Assembly: GCA_026120185.1 (NCBI GenBank)
Contig: JANUWF010003366.1
Location: 2,170,001 to 2,234,000, forward strand
Direction: 5' to 3'
Length of the DNA: 64,000 nt
Source of the DNA: Voacanga thouarsii
Taxonomy: Eukaryota > Streptophyta > Magnoliopsida > Gentianales > Apocynaceae
The notes under the pieces were generated by a model that did not search any database, had not been told where the DNA came from, and saw only the letters and a program-made list of their open reading frames with translations. How positions within the stretch are numbered: the stretch's first letter is position 1; every line of letters starts with the position of its first letter. The position numbers and the translations under genes are program-made. Below are positions 1 through 11,379 of the stretch, piece by piece.

Positions 1-29
1 ATGCGTTAGACTTACTCACAGAGACGGGC

Positions 30-783
30 ATGTTGGGTTGCAAGCCTGCGGTTTCACCAATTGATCAAAGGTTCAAGTTGAGCGCAGAGGCAGGAGAGCC
101 GGTTGATCATGAGCAGTACCAGAGGTTGGTAGGACGTCTCATCTATCTAAGTCACACTCGTCCTGACATATCATTTGCTGTGAGTATGGTGAGCAACTAC
201 ATGCATGACCCAAAGAAGGGCCACATGGACGCAGTGTACCAAATTCTGAGGTACCTAAAGAGTGCACCAGGGAAGGGGTTGATCTTTAAGAAGAATGGAC
301 ATCTAAACATTGAGGGCTATTGTGACTCTGACTGGGCAAGCTGATGATAGAAAGTCCACGGCTGGATATTGCGTGTTTGTAGGAGGCAATTTGGTATCCT
401 GGAAGAGTAAGAAGCAGTCAGTGGTTGCAAGGTCAACAGCAGAGGCTGAGTATAGGGCAATGGCTTTAGGAGTTGCGGAGATGGTGTGGTTGCGAGCTTT
501 GTTAGTAGAGCTCAAGATGGATAAAGGAGGTAAAATGAAGCTGTGGTGCGACAGCAAGTCCGCAATTAGCATTGCCAACAACCCTGTGCAGTATGACAGA
601 ACCAAACATGTGGAGATTGATAGGTTCTTCATCAAAGAAAAGCTGGATAGTGGACTATTGGAGCTGGGACATGTAGCTACTAGAGAGCAAGTGGCTGACT
701 GTCTCACTAAAGGACTTAGTTCATTAGATCTCTCAAGATTGTGTGACAAGATGGGCTTAATGGATATCTTCTGCCCATCTTGA
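30..783 (+). pseudogene. copia pol fragment: RT connection and RNase H, frameshifted
   Basis: Two frames together encode the C-terminal end of a copia polyprotein. The first (30-344) carries the RT-to-RNase H connection with YLSHTRPDISFAVSMVS and GYCDSDWAS. The second (to 783) carries DDRKSTAGYC, the SWKSKKQSVVARSTAEAEYRA block, the WCDSKSAISIANNP block and TKHVEIDRFFIKEK. These are hallmark copia RNase H motifs with catalytic Asp and Glu residues. Near 340, just after DSDWA, a one- or two-base loss moves the reading frame, so no full-length protein can be made. The stop at 781-783 falls at the polypurine tract, as usual. Role in a live element: degrading the RNA strand during reverse transcription. 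Confidence 0.9.
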
Positions 784-790
784 GGGGGAG
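782..790 (+). other. polypurine tract of the first copia element
   Basis: A G-rich purine run lies directly between the pol stop codon and the TGTTAAG start of the LTR. This is the position of the plus-strand priming site. Confidence 0.7.
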
Positions 791-925
791 TGTTAAGATT
801 TATATCTTTGTTAGGATCTTATTGAGAGTATAGATAATTCTAGGGACTTGTATGCGAAGTTGTAAAGGCTGTATATAAGCCTAAATCGTTATTGAATAAA
901 TTAAGTTTTACTCGATTAATCAATT
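791..925 (+). repeat. 3' LTR of the first copia element
   Basis: It starts with TGTTAAGATTTATATC and contains a TATATAAG box near 873. It seems to end at TTAATCA around 924; this end is approximate because the partner LTR is outside the window and no target duplication could be tested. Confidence 0.6.
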
Positions 926-2046
926 ATGACAAATAGGTAACCTGCAAAGAAATAATTCCTCATTTTATTTTCTTAGAAGAAAATTACTTTCCCTTCTTCC
1001 ATTTGGAGGGTGTTAAAAATGAAATTAAAAGAAAAGCATATTTGTTTGTTAGCTTCTAACTTCAAACATTCAGCACTGTCAGCTTTCCCCTTTGATATGG
1101 GAATATCTAGAAACTGGTACACCTTGAGGCTTGTCAGTACAAGATACCACTAAGGAAAAGAAAATGGGATGACTTTCTTCTCAGTGACGTGTAAAGTTAA
1201 GGCAGAAATATATTGCTTTTGACATATCTTCAGGCCATGGCAGCACATGTAGTGGCTAGAAGATAATCTTATATATGCAGCTGTTAACCTCAAAGAAGGA
1301 AACCTAATCCATTAGCTATGCTCTTCATGAGTTTTTGGACCTTGTAGACAGCTTAGATTCTTTTACAGCCCCATAATCACCAATCCTGGAAGCATATGTT
1401 TGGTTGAGTGGACATAGAAAAATACCAAAAATAAATTCAAAGAAGAGCAAGGTCTGAATATCTCATCTGCTACTGTAGAACACGCTAAAGCAAAGCCAGA
1501 TATCATTAATACCGTCCACTAGCCTTATGCGCAAACTTATTCTGATAAACAAAGCAATTCAAAAGGTTTCATCAATTTCCTTTGGCAGTTGTAACAAGAA
1601 ACAAATAAGAATTATCAAACAACAAGGTCTCCTATCCAATGCTAATAACAGCTCATAGAAAAACATGAATGATGCTAGTAATTGTCTGTAGAGATGTCCA
1701 TCACAATGTGCAAACAAACAGGAGGTGTGGCTGTTGAATCAAAAATACATGGCAGATTGATGCTTTCAGTCACAGTGCAAACACCATAAGGAAAAGTAGA
1801 CACCAAAAACCTCTATGCAACAATATGCCCTCAATACAAGTCAACAATTAAGAAATTTTTTAGCACTATCTCCATGTCAAACAACTGTTCATGACATCCA
1901 GGCTTACTCAAGAATTTTATCTTACAGTAGATCCTGTAACATTTTTTTATATATAGTGGCATTAAAAGTTTCATTAAAGAATTACCATCCACAAGGATCC
2001 AATATTAATGTAACAATTGAATGCAAAACCATTGCCATGAACTCAC
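926..2046. other. no gene recognised; downstream flank or intron of SUV2
   Basis: AT-rich DNA without a convincing reading frame. It follows (in the minus direction) a good splice donor at 2046, so it should be intron sequence if SUV2 continues. I looked on the minus strand for the exon that normally follows the LDLCGLNN block and did not find it. Confidence 0.5.
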
Positions 2047-2115
2047 ATTATTCAGGCCACATAGATCGATCAGAGCTTCCAGTAAGTCTTCAAATCTAAC
2101 CATGCCATTGCTAAT
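2047..2115 (-). CDS. SUV2: SUV2 exon 6
   Basis: A 69-base exon from acceptor TTGCAG (ending 2116) to the strong donor GTGAGT (starting 2046), phase 0 at both ends. It encodes ISNGMVRFEDLLEALIDLC and then GLNN. This joins in frame to the LTK end of exon 5, in agreement with the family's LTKISNGM sequence. It is the last exon I can recognise. Confidence 0.8.
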
Positions 2116-5100
2116 CTGCAATGCCCAAAAGGAATAGTTAAACACAGATCAGACAAGACAATCCAGGCAAAGTATGCATGAGAAAAGGAGTAGTACCAGC
2201 CATATGAAATTAACAAAATACATTGGCAAAATGCTCCAACAAAATTAGCGGTTGTGAGCACAAAGATTATGTTGTCCAGAAAAGCAGTTAAACTTTTCCC
2301 TAGAAAGTCAACTACCTCAGCTAGCTTTGGATTGAAAAAAGGTAAAAAATTTAGTAAAATGGGAGAGGGCATTTTTCCTCATCATATTTTGTTTTAGTTA
2401 AGTCCAGGAACAATTTACCCCAATCAGTACAGATAAGAACTGGCACAAGAACATAAAGAAACATAGACCAGGTCTTTCTTTTCAATACATAACAGAGAAC
2501 AAACCAACTGCATTGCAACTCCAACCACTAAACGTTCACCAGATTCTCTACTTCCAAAAATAAAAGGACAAACAAGTACCGTCATGCTCATCTACAATAA
2601 CCACAAACGCTTTAAATATGCAAATGGCACCACAATGGATTGTTGTGTTAAAAACATCCAATTCACTTATGACATGGCTACCATCCTACTCAAAGCAAAA
2701 GTATATATACAGCATGAGGAAAATTAACAGTTGTCAATTATCAATAAGACAATTGACACTATTACAATATCAGTCCAAATTTATTATAACCTACTTATAA
2801 AGGGTCTATCCAACTTTCTACTTATGGCTCTGCAGCCACCAAGCCAGAATTTCTTTTTATTTATTTATTTATTTGTAAATGATGACCATAAAATCTAGAA
2901 AAGGAAAAGTTTCTAATAACCATTGGATTCTGTCAAACCACTAAGACAATTTCTCTAGGAAATATATTACATCATCTCTCTATTACAATCTTAGTCCAAA
3001 TTTAGACCAGGATAATCTACCCATAAAAGAATTGTCTGACTTTCCCCCACACTTGCACATCCACAAAGCAAAATTTTCATTCTTCTATTATTTTTCAATG
3101 ATTATCATAAAATCTAGGAAAAGAAGAGTTTTTAATACCCATTGGATTCTGTCAAACCACAAAGACAATTTAACTAGGAAATGTTATTACATCTTCTCTA
3201 GTCCTTAAACCCAAAACCTTGTTTTACAAGGCAGCAAACTGCCTCATCATTTACAGCCTAGGTTACTTTCTTACCAATATGGAGGAAAGTCCCATGTTGA
3301 TTATCGAAAATTCCAGCTATGGATTTCAAAGTACACAATGTTCATGAAATACCACTGAGAAGCAAAATAGCACATGTTTAATATATAGCAAGTCATTCTC
3401 AATGATGACGTGACATTCCTTTGGGTAAAGGAAGAAGAATCACCAAATTAATAAAAGTTTTTTACGAGAATTTATGTCATATTTCCCAAATAATTTGCGA
3501 TATACACATACTTTTGAAGCTTAAAGCATAATATATATTTGACATGTCCTGCATCTTTTCTAATCAAAACAATATGTATAGCAAGACATTGATACATGGG
3601 CATATGCTTGATGATGTAAACAAAGACCAACAGTTTTCTCAATATGTACACTACATCTTGTATTTGTTGCAAAAGGAATAAGGTAGAGTATAGTGACACT
3701 TCCAACTGAAATTCCTAGATTGAACGTCCACTTTGAGAAGACAGTGAATCTGGTGCAAAAATTGGATAGAGCTTCCAATGAAGAGAGACACTTTAGAAAT
3801 ATATTCCAAGGAAGTCATTTGGGTAGCTACCTTGAGATGTACATTTCAAAAAGCATTGGACCTGCTCAAACATTAATATTCAGTATTCTTTTTTATCCCC
3901 CATTTTCTTTTAAGAAACCAATTAACCTCCTAAATGATTTGTATAGCCTTTCATATAAAGGAAATTGTGAGGATAACATCATCAACTACACATCAATGTA
4001 ACACTTCACGAGTTCTTCACCAAACACATTTAAAATTTAGGTGCACCTTGAAAAAGCATATTCACAAAAGGTTACACACATTTTAGAAGCCCATTAGGTT
4101 AGTCCATCCACGCAGGGGACTTGCATCATACAAAATTTACACCATACACAACCTAAATCTACTTTAATACTTCTTTTTTTTGTGTAAGAGAAATATTATA
4201 AAAATTTTGATTAAATCTATTTATAAAATGAAAGTTCTTATGTGGGATCAATAAATTTTTGAATCGACATAATGAAAATTTACTTAGTTGATACTTCTAA
4301 AACTCATTAATTTTCCATCTACCTCACTTCCTAACTTGGTTTTGCAAACATATTCTCCCTTTCTTCATTGACTCAGTAATCTGAGTTGCATCTCATCATC
4401 TCCATTAAGCAAAATTTCATATACAACATTCAAGAATTAGGCACTATGATTGCCTCCAAAAACATTCACTAAATATGCAAGGTACACGGATTGGATATGT
4501 CATGCACGTTAAAGCCATTAAGACAAGATGCACTATAGGAAATAAGCATACATAAGTAAACATGCATGTGACTAGATATAAGATAAGTTTGAAAGGAACA
4601 ACACAAAACATTGCAGAATGAGATCAAACAACACAAAACACTGTTAAGATGCAGAATGAGATCAACAGCAGTAAAAATTCAACATGGGAGGTTACAGGAT
4701 ATGTCTACCGAGTTTTGTGGAAAAACTACAGTAATGACCATATGTTAAGATTTGAAGTTTTATCATATTATCACTTAAAGACATTATGACTAGAAAAGGT
4801 AATTCTAGCCAAAAATATGAAATTGAAGGAATGATCAAAGGGTGAGACTAAACATGATAACACTGTAGTTGCCTACTAAGAACTTAGCACAAGTACATTA
4901 ACAAGTAACCAGTGGCACTAGTTCACTGGCTGAGATAATGGCGAACGTGGTCATATGAAACAAACCCAGCTAACCCCACCATTGGAAACTGTTCATGTGT
5001 TTGAGCTTAATATCAGAGACTGGAGTCTAACAACATCACTTAAGCTGATAGTGGCGCTCTGGAGCCACATTGATCGGTGAAGACATGAATTTCTATTTAC

Positions 5101-8100
5101 CTTGGTCAACACAAAGTAGAGATGTGATACTTTTGCTGCATCAGCAGATCGTGTGAGATCCATCAATGGCTCATCAGACTTATGTGGGGAGTCTATCTTT
5201 GTCTTGGAAGGAACACTCGAGTTTAAGTGCCCAAAGAGAACTTGAAAATCCACTTCACAAGTTGTAAATAACTTTGAAACTAAATCTCTTCCAAATTTTT
5301 GACTATTGAATGAGTTCCATATATCTAGCAACTTGTTTTGATGATCATGGGCGACAAATAAGTCATTTTTACTGCTTGAATTGTCAGATTCACCAACTTT
5401 GTCCGTCTGAATTCCGACTGCTTTACTAGCTGATGTACCAAATATCAAAACAAAAATTATTTTTAAAAAAAATGTACAGGTGATTAGAGCAAAGGATAGA
5501 GATACAAGAAAACTTTATTCTTTGGCCTAATTGTCAATAAATACCTACATATTTTTACCCAGGATTCTTGCAACTCCTTCAAAGAATTTTCCTTTTGGTA
5601 CTCTTGAGGAATGCCACGATCATGAATGCCAATGTTATGGTGCCTACCATTAGTGATAGTGTCATTTACATCACAAAGGAATAACATTGGTAATGCGTAT
5701 GACTGAGAAATACGGGAGTTAAGCAATACAAGCTACCAGAAAAATGATTTTTTTTTTTTTTTTTATTAGAACTCAAACATAATTTGGAGACATTTAAAAG
5801 CCAAACAGCACTCTGCCACATACAAGCCTTGTCCAAGAATATGACACCACAACTACCTTTGTTGGTCAAGCCAAAGAAAATCCTGGTCTGCCAGTGGTAA
5901 ACAAGGGAGGTGGCAGAAGTACTCCAAATGGAAGGAGATAGCTGCATGTGAGAATTCTGAGATCTAGAAGAGAGCTGGCATTTTTAAAGTATACATGGTT
6001 CATAAATTCTCAAAGCTTTTCAGTAAATTTAGCAGTCTCATGGGTTCAAAAAGATTTGAGCCTGCAATGAATCTCCACAAAAACTTTACCGATCAAAGAG
6101 ATAAGTTTTCCAGGAGGCAGGAGTCAAACGAAAAAATATTAAAACTAAAAATCAAAAGGAATTGTTAAACACATGGAAAGAATGAATCAAAATGAGGAAA
6201 GCCAAAATGAGATCTACTATGCTGCAAGTCAATCCACTGTGCATTTCCAGGACATTGTTGAGAAAAAGATAAAACCAAACCCTTGGGGGAGTGGAGTTTG
6301 AACACGACTTTTTTGATCAAGAGATTTCTAATAACCCATTCTAAGTATACAGAAGATTATCTGGCAAACTGAATATATGCGTAGTAAAATAGAGAGTTGT
6401 TACATTTATAGCATTTCATTTGTGTCTCATGATTGGAAATCCTTCACTTTATGAAGCAACACACAAGTTGGACATACTTTGGTTTGCCAACATTAACTCA
6501 TATTTCAGGGTTTATCCTATTGGATGTGAAAATTCTAAAGTATGGTGATGCTTATGGGTGGTGGTCCAAGAATCCTGCTGCTTTTTACCAAAAAAACAGT
6601 ACATAACACAATCCACTTGCAATTTTGTTTGAACTAATGGCCTTCAGAAATAAAATATCAATGGATAGTGGTACTTACAATTTCTTACTATTTTTGCAAC
6701 GAATTTCGTCGTTTTTTGCTTCAGTTGTTGAAGACACAAACCTCAATTGCTCTTCTTTCTTGTCTCGTTCCTTTTTAATCTCCACGCACTCCTCCTCCTA
6801 GAGTTGTACAATGATTTGTTACCTATCAAAGCACTTGCTGAATATGATTTTTCAAGAATGATTAAAATACCAATCAGTAATATTTGACTTTCTTCTTTCC
6901 TATTATGCATTTTCCAGTTCTTGCATTCAATTCTGGTTGCTGATCAAGAACCAATAACTGATTGTCTGCAGAGGATTACTACCATGCCTAAATATAACAG
7001 ATGTTTAAGAAAAAGCATATATCCATTTAGAAATGCACCACAAACAGTCTTTATTCCATGAATTGGTGAAACCAAAACTAAAAGACTTTTATCAAACCGG
7101 AAAAGCAAGAGAAATTTTGGTACTCTGCCTAATGTCTTGCCCCATTTTGTCTATTCCATATTCACTGGATAGTAGTCAAATTGAAAGTTTACTTTGATAG
7201 GAGCAAAGACTTCAGCTAATAATTAGAAATTGCTAAAGCATTACCATGCCACTGACTTTTTCTTTTCACCAGACAACTCATCCATCGGATTCTACCTAAA
7301 CTAAAAGTAACAAATCACTAGTACCTCTGTTCAAAAACCTTATAATGACATGAATAAAACCGTACTGGGGAAAAGAAAGATCTAATAAAGATAGATTACA
7401 TACCAGAAGAATAAGCTGCTTTGAAACACGAGCAAGCTCTTCCTGGATCAAAGCTCCCAAAAGAAATCAAAGAGGCAACGATTAGGCACTAAAAGAAGCG
7501 AATAGAGAATAAAAATAAAAGTTAAAAGATGCATTGATAGATATAAATATCTAAATTCTGTTTACTGATCAACTTACTTAACATTACAAGCACCTGATGT
7601 CTGTACATATATCCTGAGACAAAACTATTCCACTCACATTTTTCTTTCCAATATTGCTGATATATTTTTCTCCCTTTACTCTTTGCCTTTGAAAATGAGC
7701 TAATAATAAGAAATTGTGGTAATTGAATACAATTTTACCTTATGATAATAGTCAATATGTTTCGTTCACAAGGTGAGACCAGATTAGATTACTAACTTCA
7801 ATTTCATTTCTTCATTGGTCTTTTTCAAGCTTCCCATCCCAGGTGGATGGCATTAAATGATCACTGGGAAGGGACAGGATTACATATCTAGGGACATGAA
7901 GGGCTAGAAGCAACAATGTCAAGTGATCTTTGGCCACTTTCACATTACTTTTTCCCTTATGCAACAACAGAACTGACGTAACAAATATATCCTATAAATT
8001 TTCCAATTTCCCCAGTCCAAATAAAACACACTATGATTAATTTGAAACAGTTTATTTTCAGAGATGCTTACCCCCAATATTCTTTGTCTTGGATGCATCA

Positions 8101-9031
8101 TCCCTGATTAATCAAGCTGCATATCAACAGCAGCCACAAACACAACAAGACACTGTGGATAAAACTACGTCTATGCATGTTGTTCATAGCTAACAATATA
8201 CGTCGTTGCGTTCATAGAAGTATTAACAGTACACACATTGATTTCTTATGCCATCTAATGCTACTTCATACCAAAATTTACTTGTTATTTGATAATATTT
8301 GCAGAGTTGGGGCAGCATTCGACTTAAAAAACTCACGATTCCAATTACCAAAAAGAGGTCAACCTATTGTACCACTTGAAACAACCGCACCTACATCTCA
8401 AACTTAAAGAAAATATATTTTCTGTGGGTACAGCTAAAAAAGAAAAATCTACATATTAGTATTTTCACTTAAGAAGGTAAACAAATTAAAACGAAAGTTG
8501 TCATTTTTCACTTTGAAAAGTCTAAGCACAGGCAAAACCTTTTAATCTTCAGAGTATTATAACTTCAAATATATTCAATGAAATTATGTATCCGAATCTC
8601 AAATTAACCATTTTTTAGACTTTATTATATCATTACCAAGCACTTTAATCATTATAACAATTTTTTTAAATTTTCAATTAAAGTAACTGAATAAATTACT
8701 GAAATTTTCTAAATCGAATATAATTGTTAACCTTTAATCTCTCAATCTCTTCTTCTTTATCGTTGTGTTGTTCACGGAGCAGAGAGGTCAAAGTGAGACC
8801 AGAATGACTGTCATGATTTACAGCCGGAGCGTCGGATACTCGCTGGGACAACTCCCGAGGAGGTGAGTAACTAATGTGGTTACCATACGGCAGTGCCGGA
8901 TGCAGCGGCGGAACGTGGTGGTGCTGGGTGGCAATACTAGCGGTGGATGATAGAGCTAGCTCCTCGGCTTGTACGAGTTGGTCTAGGAAATCTGCGTCCC
9001 ATTCTTCCACTTCGAAACCCTCACCTGCCAT
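2047..9031 (-). CDS. SUV2: SUV2-like protein (plant ATRIP homologue), partial spliced gene
   Basis: Six exon pieces on the minus strand, five with good GT-AG borders and a consistent order, match my memory of plant SENSITIVE TO UV 2. This is the ATR-interacting protein that carries the ATR kinase to RPA-coated single-stranded DNA in the replication checkpoint. Seen: an acidic N-terminus with EEWDADFLDQLVQAEELALSS, the conserved SPPRELSQR block, a Lys/Glu-rich coiled-coil segment over exons 1-3, then the GIQTD block with KFGRDLVSKLF, then ISNGMVRFEDLLEAL. Exons: 9031-8732, 7442-7404, 6797-6679, 5643-5559 (doubtful), 5429-5101, 2115-2047. About 310 residues are covered. The C-terminal part of the family is missing, either beyond the window or lost. 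A copia LTR lies 117 bp upstream of the ATG and another copia end lies downstream. Identity is by motif recall, not by a search. Confidence 0.8.
2116..5100 (-). other. SUV2 intron 5, about 3 kb
   Basis: Noncoding AT-rich sequence between exons 5 and 6. It is unusually long compared with the other introns of this gene. No transposon ends or convincing exons were seen in it. Two imperfect copies of a segment containing CCATTGGATTCTGTCAAACC occur near 2920-2945 and 3138-3163, and both flanks are alike, which points to a local duplication. Confidence 0.65.
5101..5429 (-). CDS. SUV2: SUV2 exon 5 (GIQTD / SADAAKVSHLY exon)
   Basis: A 329-base exon from acceptor CATCAG (ending 5430) to donor GTAAAT (starting 5100), ending in phase 0. 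It encodes the GIQTDKVGES block, NKLLDIWNS, KFGRDLVSKLFTTCEVDFQVLFG and SADAAKVSHLYFVLTK, an order I know from plant SUV2 proteins. Homology stops exactly at the donor and resumes with ISNGM at 2115. Confidence 0.82.
5559..5643 (-). CDS. SUV2: possible SUV2 exon 4
   Basis: An open stretch from acceptor GGTAG (ending 5644) to donor GTAAAA (starting 5558). Its start phase fits exon 3 and reads on as GIHDRGIPQEYQKENSLKEL. The end phase (0) does not fit the next exon, which needs one carried base, so either a small exon is missing or a border is misplaced. Moderate support only. Confidence 0.45.
6679..6797 (-). CDS. SUV2: SUV2 exon 3
   Basis: A 119-base exon from the acceptor CTAG (ending 6798) to the strong donor GTAAGT (starting 6678). 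It encodes EEECVEIKKERDKKEEQLRF followed by VSSTTEAKNDEIR, a Lys/Glu heptad-like coiled coil that joins exon 2 in frame. It ends in phase 2. Confidence 0.82.
7404..7442 (-). CDS. SUV2: SUV2 exon 2 (13-codon microexon)
   Basis: A 39-base exon between CCAG at 7446-7443 and a GTATGT donor starting at 7403, phase 0 at both ends. It encodes EELARVSKQLILL, which continues the coiled coil in frame from exon 1 and matches the ELxRVSKQL block of plant SUV2. Confidence 0.82.
8732..9031 (-). CDS. SUV2: SUV2 exon 1 (start codon exon)
   Basis: ATG at 9031 followed by exactly 100 codons to AAAG|GTTAAC, a phase 0 donor at 8731. The encoded N-terminus is acidic (MAGEGFEVEEWDADFLDQL) and is followed by a His/Pro-rich linker and YSPPRELSQR. 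It ends in a charged stretch, KEEEIERLK, that starts the coiled coil continued in exons 2 and 3. The ATG is chosen because the upstream frame is not conserved and EEWDADF sits at the usual N-terminal position of the family. Confidence 0.88.
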
Positions 9032-9148
9032 TGCAACAATGCTGAAGAAATTTTTACAGTTACATAAAGTAGGAGAATATTTACGTAATACAATTATAAT
9101 GAGCGTGTTTCAATTTTTCAATTTAATATAAAATAATTATAATTTTAT
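9032..9148 (-). promoter_or_regulatory. short 5' flank of SUV2 before the copia LTR
   Basis: Only 117 bp separate the SUV2 ATG from the end of the minus-strand copia LTR. The segment is AT-rich and on the minus strand holds TTTTATATT-like stretches, but a specific TATA box cannot be assigned. The LTR end may therefore form part of the promoter or 5' UTR, which is an inference. Confidence 0.45.
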
Positions 9149-9343
9149 TGTAAATTTGATTCAAAATAAAACCAATAAATATAAAATATTAGAATATTCA
9201 CCTAGATATGATTTCATTGATTGTTTGTTTGTTTACATGTCCTTACCACTCGTTCGATAAGAAATGCAAATAAACATAAAAAGAGGATAGAAGTTATCGA
9301 AAGAAACTCCTAAAAATCGGCAGAAAAGACAATTTATTTAACA
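9149..9343 (-). repeat. 3' LTR of the minus-strand copia element
   Basis: 9149-9270 aligns by eye with 13566-13720, sharing AAATTTGATTCAAAATA and CTAGATATGATTTCATTGAT-like blocks. The inner end at about 9343 (TTTAACA) is approximate. This LTR is shorter and more diverged than its partner. Confidence 0.65.
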
Positions 9344-9358
9344 AATAGTAAACAGATA

Positions 9359-10009
9359 CTACAACCTGTGCGGAATAATTGACACTAGAGGGCGAATCAA
9401 GATTGAAAGGGTGTACCACTCCTGCAACACAAGAGGCATACTGATCTTGAGCAAAATAAAGGTGAGAAAGGGACTATCCCCAAAGGGCCATAGACGCAAG
9501 GGCGTGTCAATATTTTCACGCACTACTAGACTCACAAAGTATCGGAGTGTAATTACATCCATCACAAGTGAATATGTTTCATCGTAATTAATACTCAATT
9601 TTTGCGAAAAACCTTGTGCCACAAGTAGTGCTTTATATCTTACGACTTCATTATTTTCATTTTGCTTTCACACAAATACACATTTATAACCAATTAGTTT
9701 TACACCTTCTGGTATTCGGACTACAGGTCCAAAAACCTCACGCTTTGTAAGTGAGTTTAACTCCGATTGAATCGCATCTTTCCATTTTGGCCAATCATTT
9801 CTATGACAACATTCTTCAACTGATATTGATTCAAGGTCTTCATTATCTTTTAATACTTCAAGTGTTATATTGTATGTAAAAATATCATCAACAGTTATTT
9901 CCGTCCGATTCCAACTTCTACCAGAAATTATATAATTAATGGATATCTCACTATTCTGTTCACTATTTTTAGATATTTGGATATTTTCATCAGTTTCCAC
10001 TTGATCCAT
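9359..10009 (-). pseudogene. copia RT start region, truncated
   Basis: Minus-strand frames carry the region before RT (CCHRNDWPKWKDAIQSELNS, VFGPVVRIPEGVKLIGYKCV) and the start of RT (VAQGFSQKLSINYDETYS, with ITLRYFVSL). The sequence then degenerates into LTR. The catalytic YVDD region and RNase H are missing, so an internal deletion brought early RT next to the 3' LTR. A frameshift near 9660 separates the two frames. Confidence 0.8.
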
Positions 10010-10158
10010 TTTTCTTAATTCTTCAATTGGATAATTCTGATCATTTAACCCTCTTTTCTTTCGAGAATTTTTATCTTTTGAATCAATGAGTCGGCCACGT
10101 TTCTGATGTGTTTTTGATTCAGTAATTATAAAAATTGTATTTTGTCATGTTGGGACTT

Positions 10159-11270
10159 CTATCTGAATAGGAGCACTATAGCTGGAATATATAACTTAGT
10201 TACCCTTGTAGAGTCAGCAAAAGAATATAGCAATTGATTTGCAAGTCTTTGCAAATGAATGATCTTTTGAATTTCTAGTTCATTTGTGCTTGTGCGCGAA
10301 TCTAAATAATTCAATGATGTTGTCCATGCAAGCTCCTTTTTATGTGGTTTATGTTCTTCCCCTAATTTAGGAAACAAAGTTTCATCAAAATGACAATTAG
10401 CAAATCTTGCTGTGAATACATCACCTGTCAATGGTTCAACGTATCTGGTTATAGAGGGAGAAACATATCCAACATATATCCCCAACCTTCTTTGAGAACT
10501 CATTTTAGTACGTTGATTTGGCGCTATCGGTATATACACAGCACACCTAAAAATTCTCAAATAAGCAATATTTGGCTCGAAACCAAAAGCCAATTGTAAG
10601 GGAGAAAATTTGTGATAACTTGTTGGTCTTATGCGCACAAGTGCTGCAGCATGCAAAATAGCATATCCCCAAGTAGTTGTATGGAGATTTATTCTCATTA
10701 ATAACGGTCTAGCAATTAATTACAACCGTTTAATGAATGATTCAGCTAGATCAATTTGAGTATGAACATGAGCTACTGGATATTCAATAGTAATGCCAAT
10801 TGACATGCAATAAATATCAAAGGCTTGGGAGGAATATTCTCCAATATTATCTAGACAGATCCTTTTGATAGGATAATCTGGAAATTGCGCTCTTAAGCGA
10901 ATTATTTGGGCAAGCAATCTCGCAAACGCCAAGTTGTGAGTTGATAATAAATTGACATGCGACCATCGGGTCGATGTATCAATTAAGATCATAACGTATC
11001 TGAATTGCCCATATGGTGGATTAATTGGTCCCCATATATCACCATAAATTCTTTCTAGAAATATTAGAGACTCAAACTCAACTTTTGTTGGAGATGGTTT
11101 AATAATCAATTTCCCTTGAGAACATGTAGCACATGAAAATTTATCAGTCGTCAAAATCCTTTGATTTTTCAAAGGATGATCATACGTATTTTCAATTATC
11201 CTTCGCATCATAATAGTTCCTGGATGACCCAAACGGTCATGCCAAATGATAAATGTAGCAGAATTAGTAA
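10159..11270 (-). pseudogene. copia integrase, frameshifted
   Basis: Contains the GAG-pre-integrase end (DRLGHPG), a Cys pair (CATCSQGK) and the integrase core. The core shows GDIWGPINPP (first Asp), LDNIGEYSSQAF (second Asp) and the Asp-Leu-Ala-Glu context for the catalytic Glu. The C-terminal part has YHKFSPLQLAFGFEPN and RRLGIYVGY. A frameshift around 10700-10720 breaks the frame. In a live element integrase inserts the cDNA into the host chromosome. Confidence 0.85.
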
Positions 11271-11379
11271 ACTTCTAATTTATTGAATGATGCACTTCAA
11301 TTGCATAGATTTTTGTGCTATATAGGCCAGATGAAAGAGATAGTAGCTTTTCTAATAAAGATTTTTTATCTGACATTAT

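Larger units (their letters stand above)
1..925 (+). mobile_element. 3' end of a Ty1/copia LTR retrotransposon (Ale-like)
   Basis: The window opens inside the pol gene of a plus-strand copia element. What remains is the last part of the reverse transcriptase/RNase H region (30-783), a purine-rich tract (782-790) and a short 3' LTR starting TGTTAAG at 791. The order RNase H, polypurine tract, LTR is the normal 3' end of a copia element. The short LTR (about 135 bp) with a TATA-like TATATAAG points to a short-LTR lineage such as Ale, which is an inference. The 5' part lies outside the window. The element abuts the region carrying the 3' side of the SUV2 gene. Confidence 0.85.
5644..8731 (-). 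other. SUV2 introns 1 to 3 (with exons 2 and 3 embedded)
   Basis: Intron 1 spans 8731-7443, intron 2 spans 7403-6798, intron 3 spans 6678-5644. All are AT-rich and I see no further exon or mobile-element end in them. A run of about 17 T residues lies near 5748-5764. Confidence 0.65.

Noticed and set aside
1815..2099. Plus-strand frame of 94 codons over 1815-2099
   Set aside because: It lies antisense to SUV2 exon 6 and has no conserved motif.
5666..5960. Candidate SUV2 exon around 5830-5946 on the minus strand (reads LSPSIWSTSATSLVYHWQTR)
   Set aside because: It has possible splice borders but no similarity to the SUV2 blocks I know, and it does not repair the phase problem.
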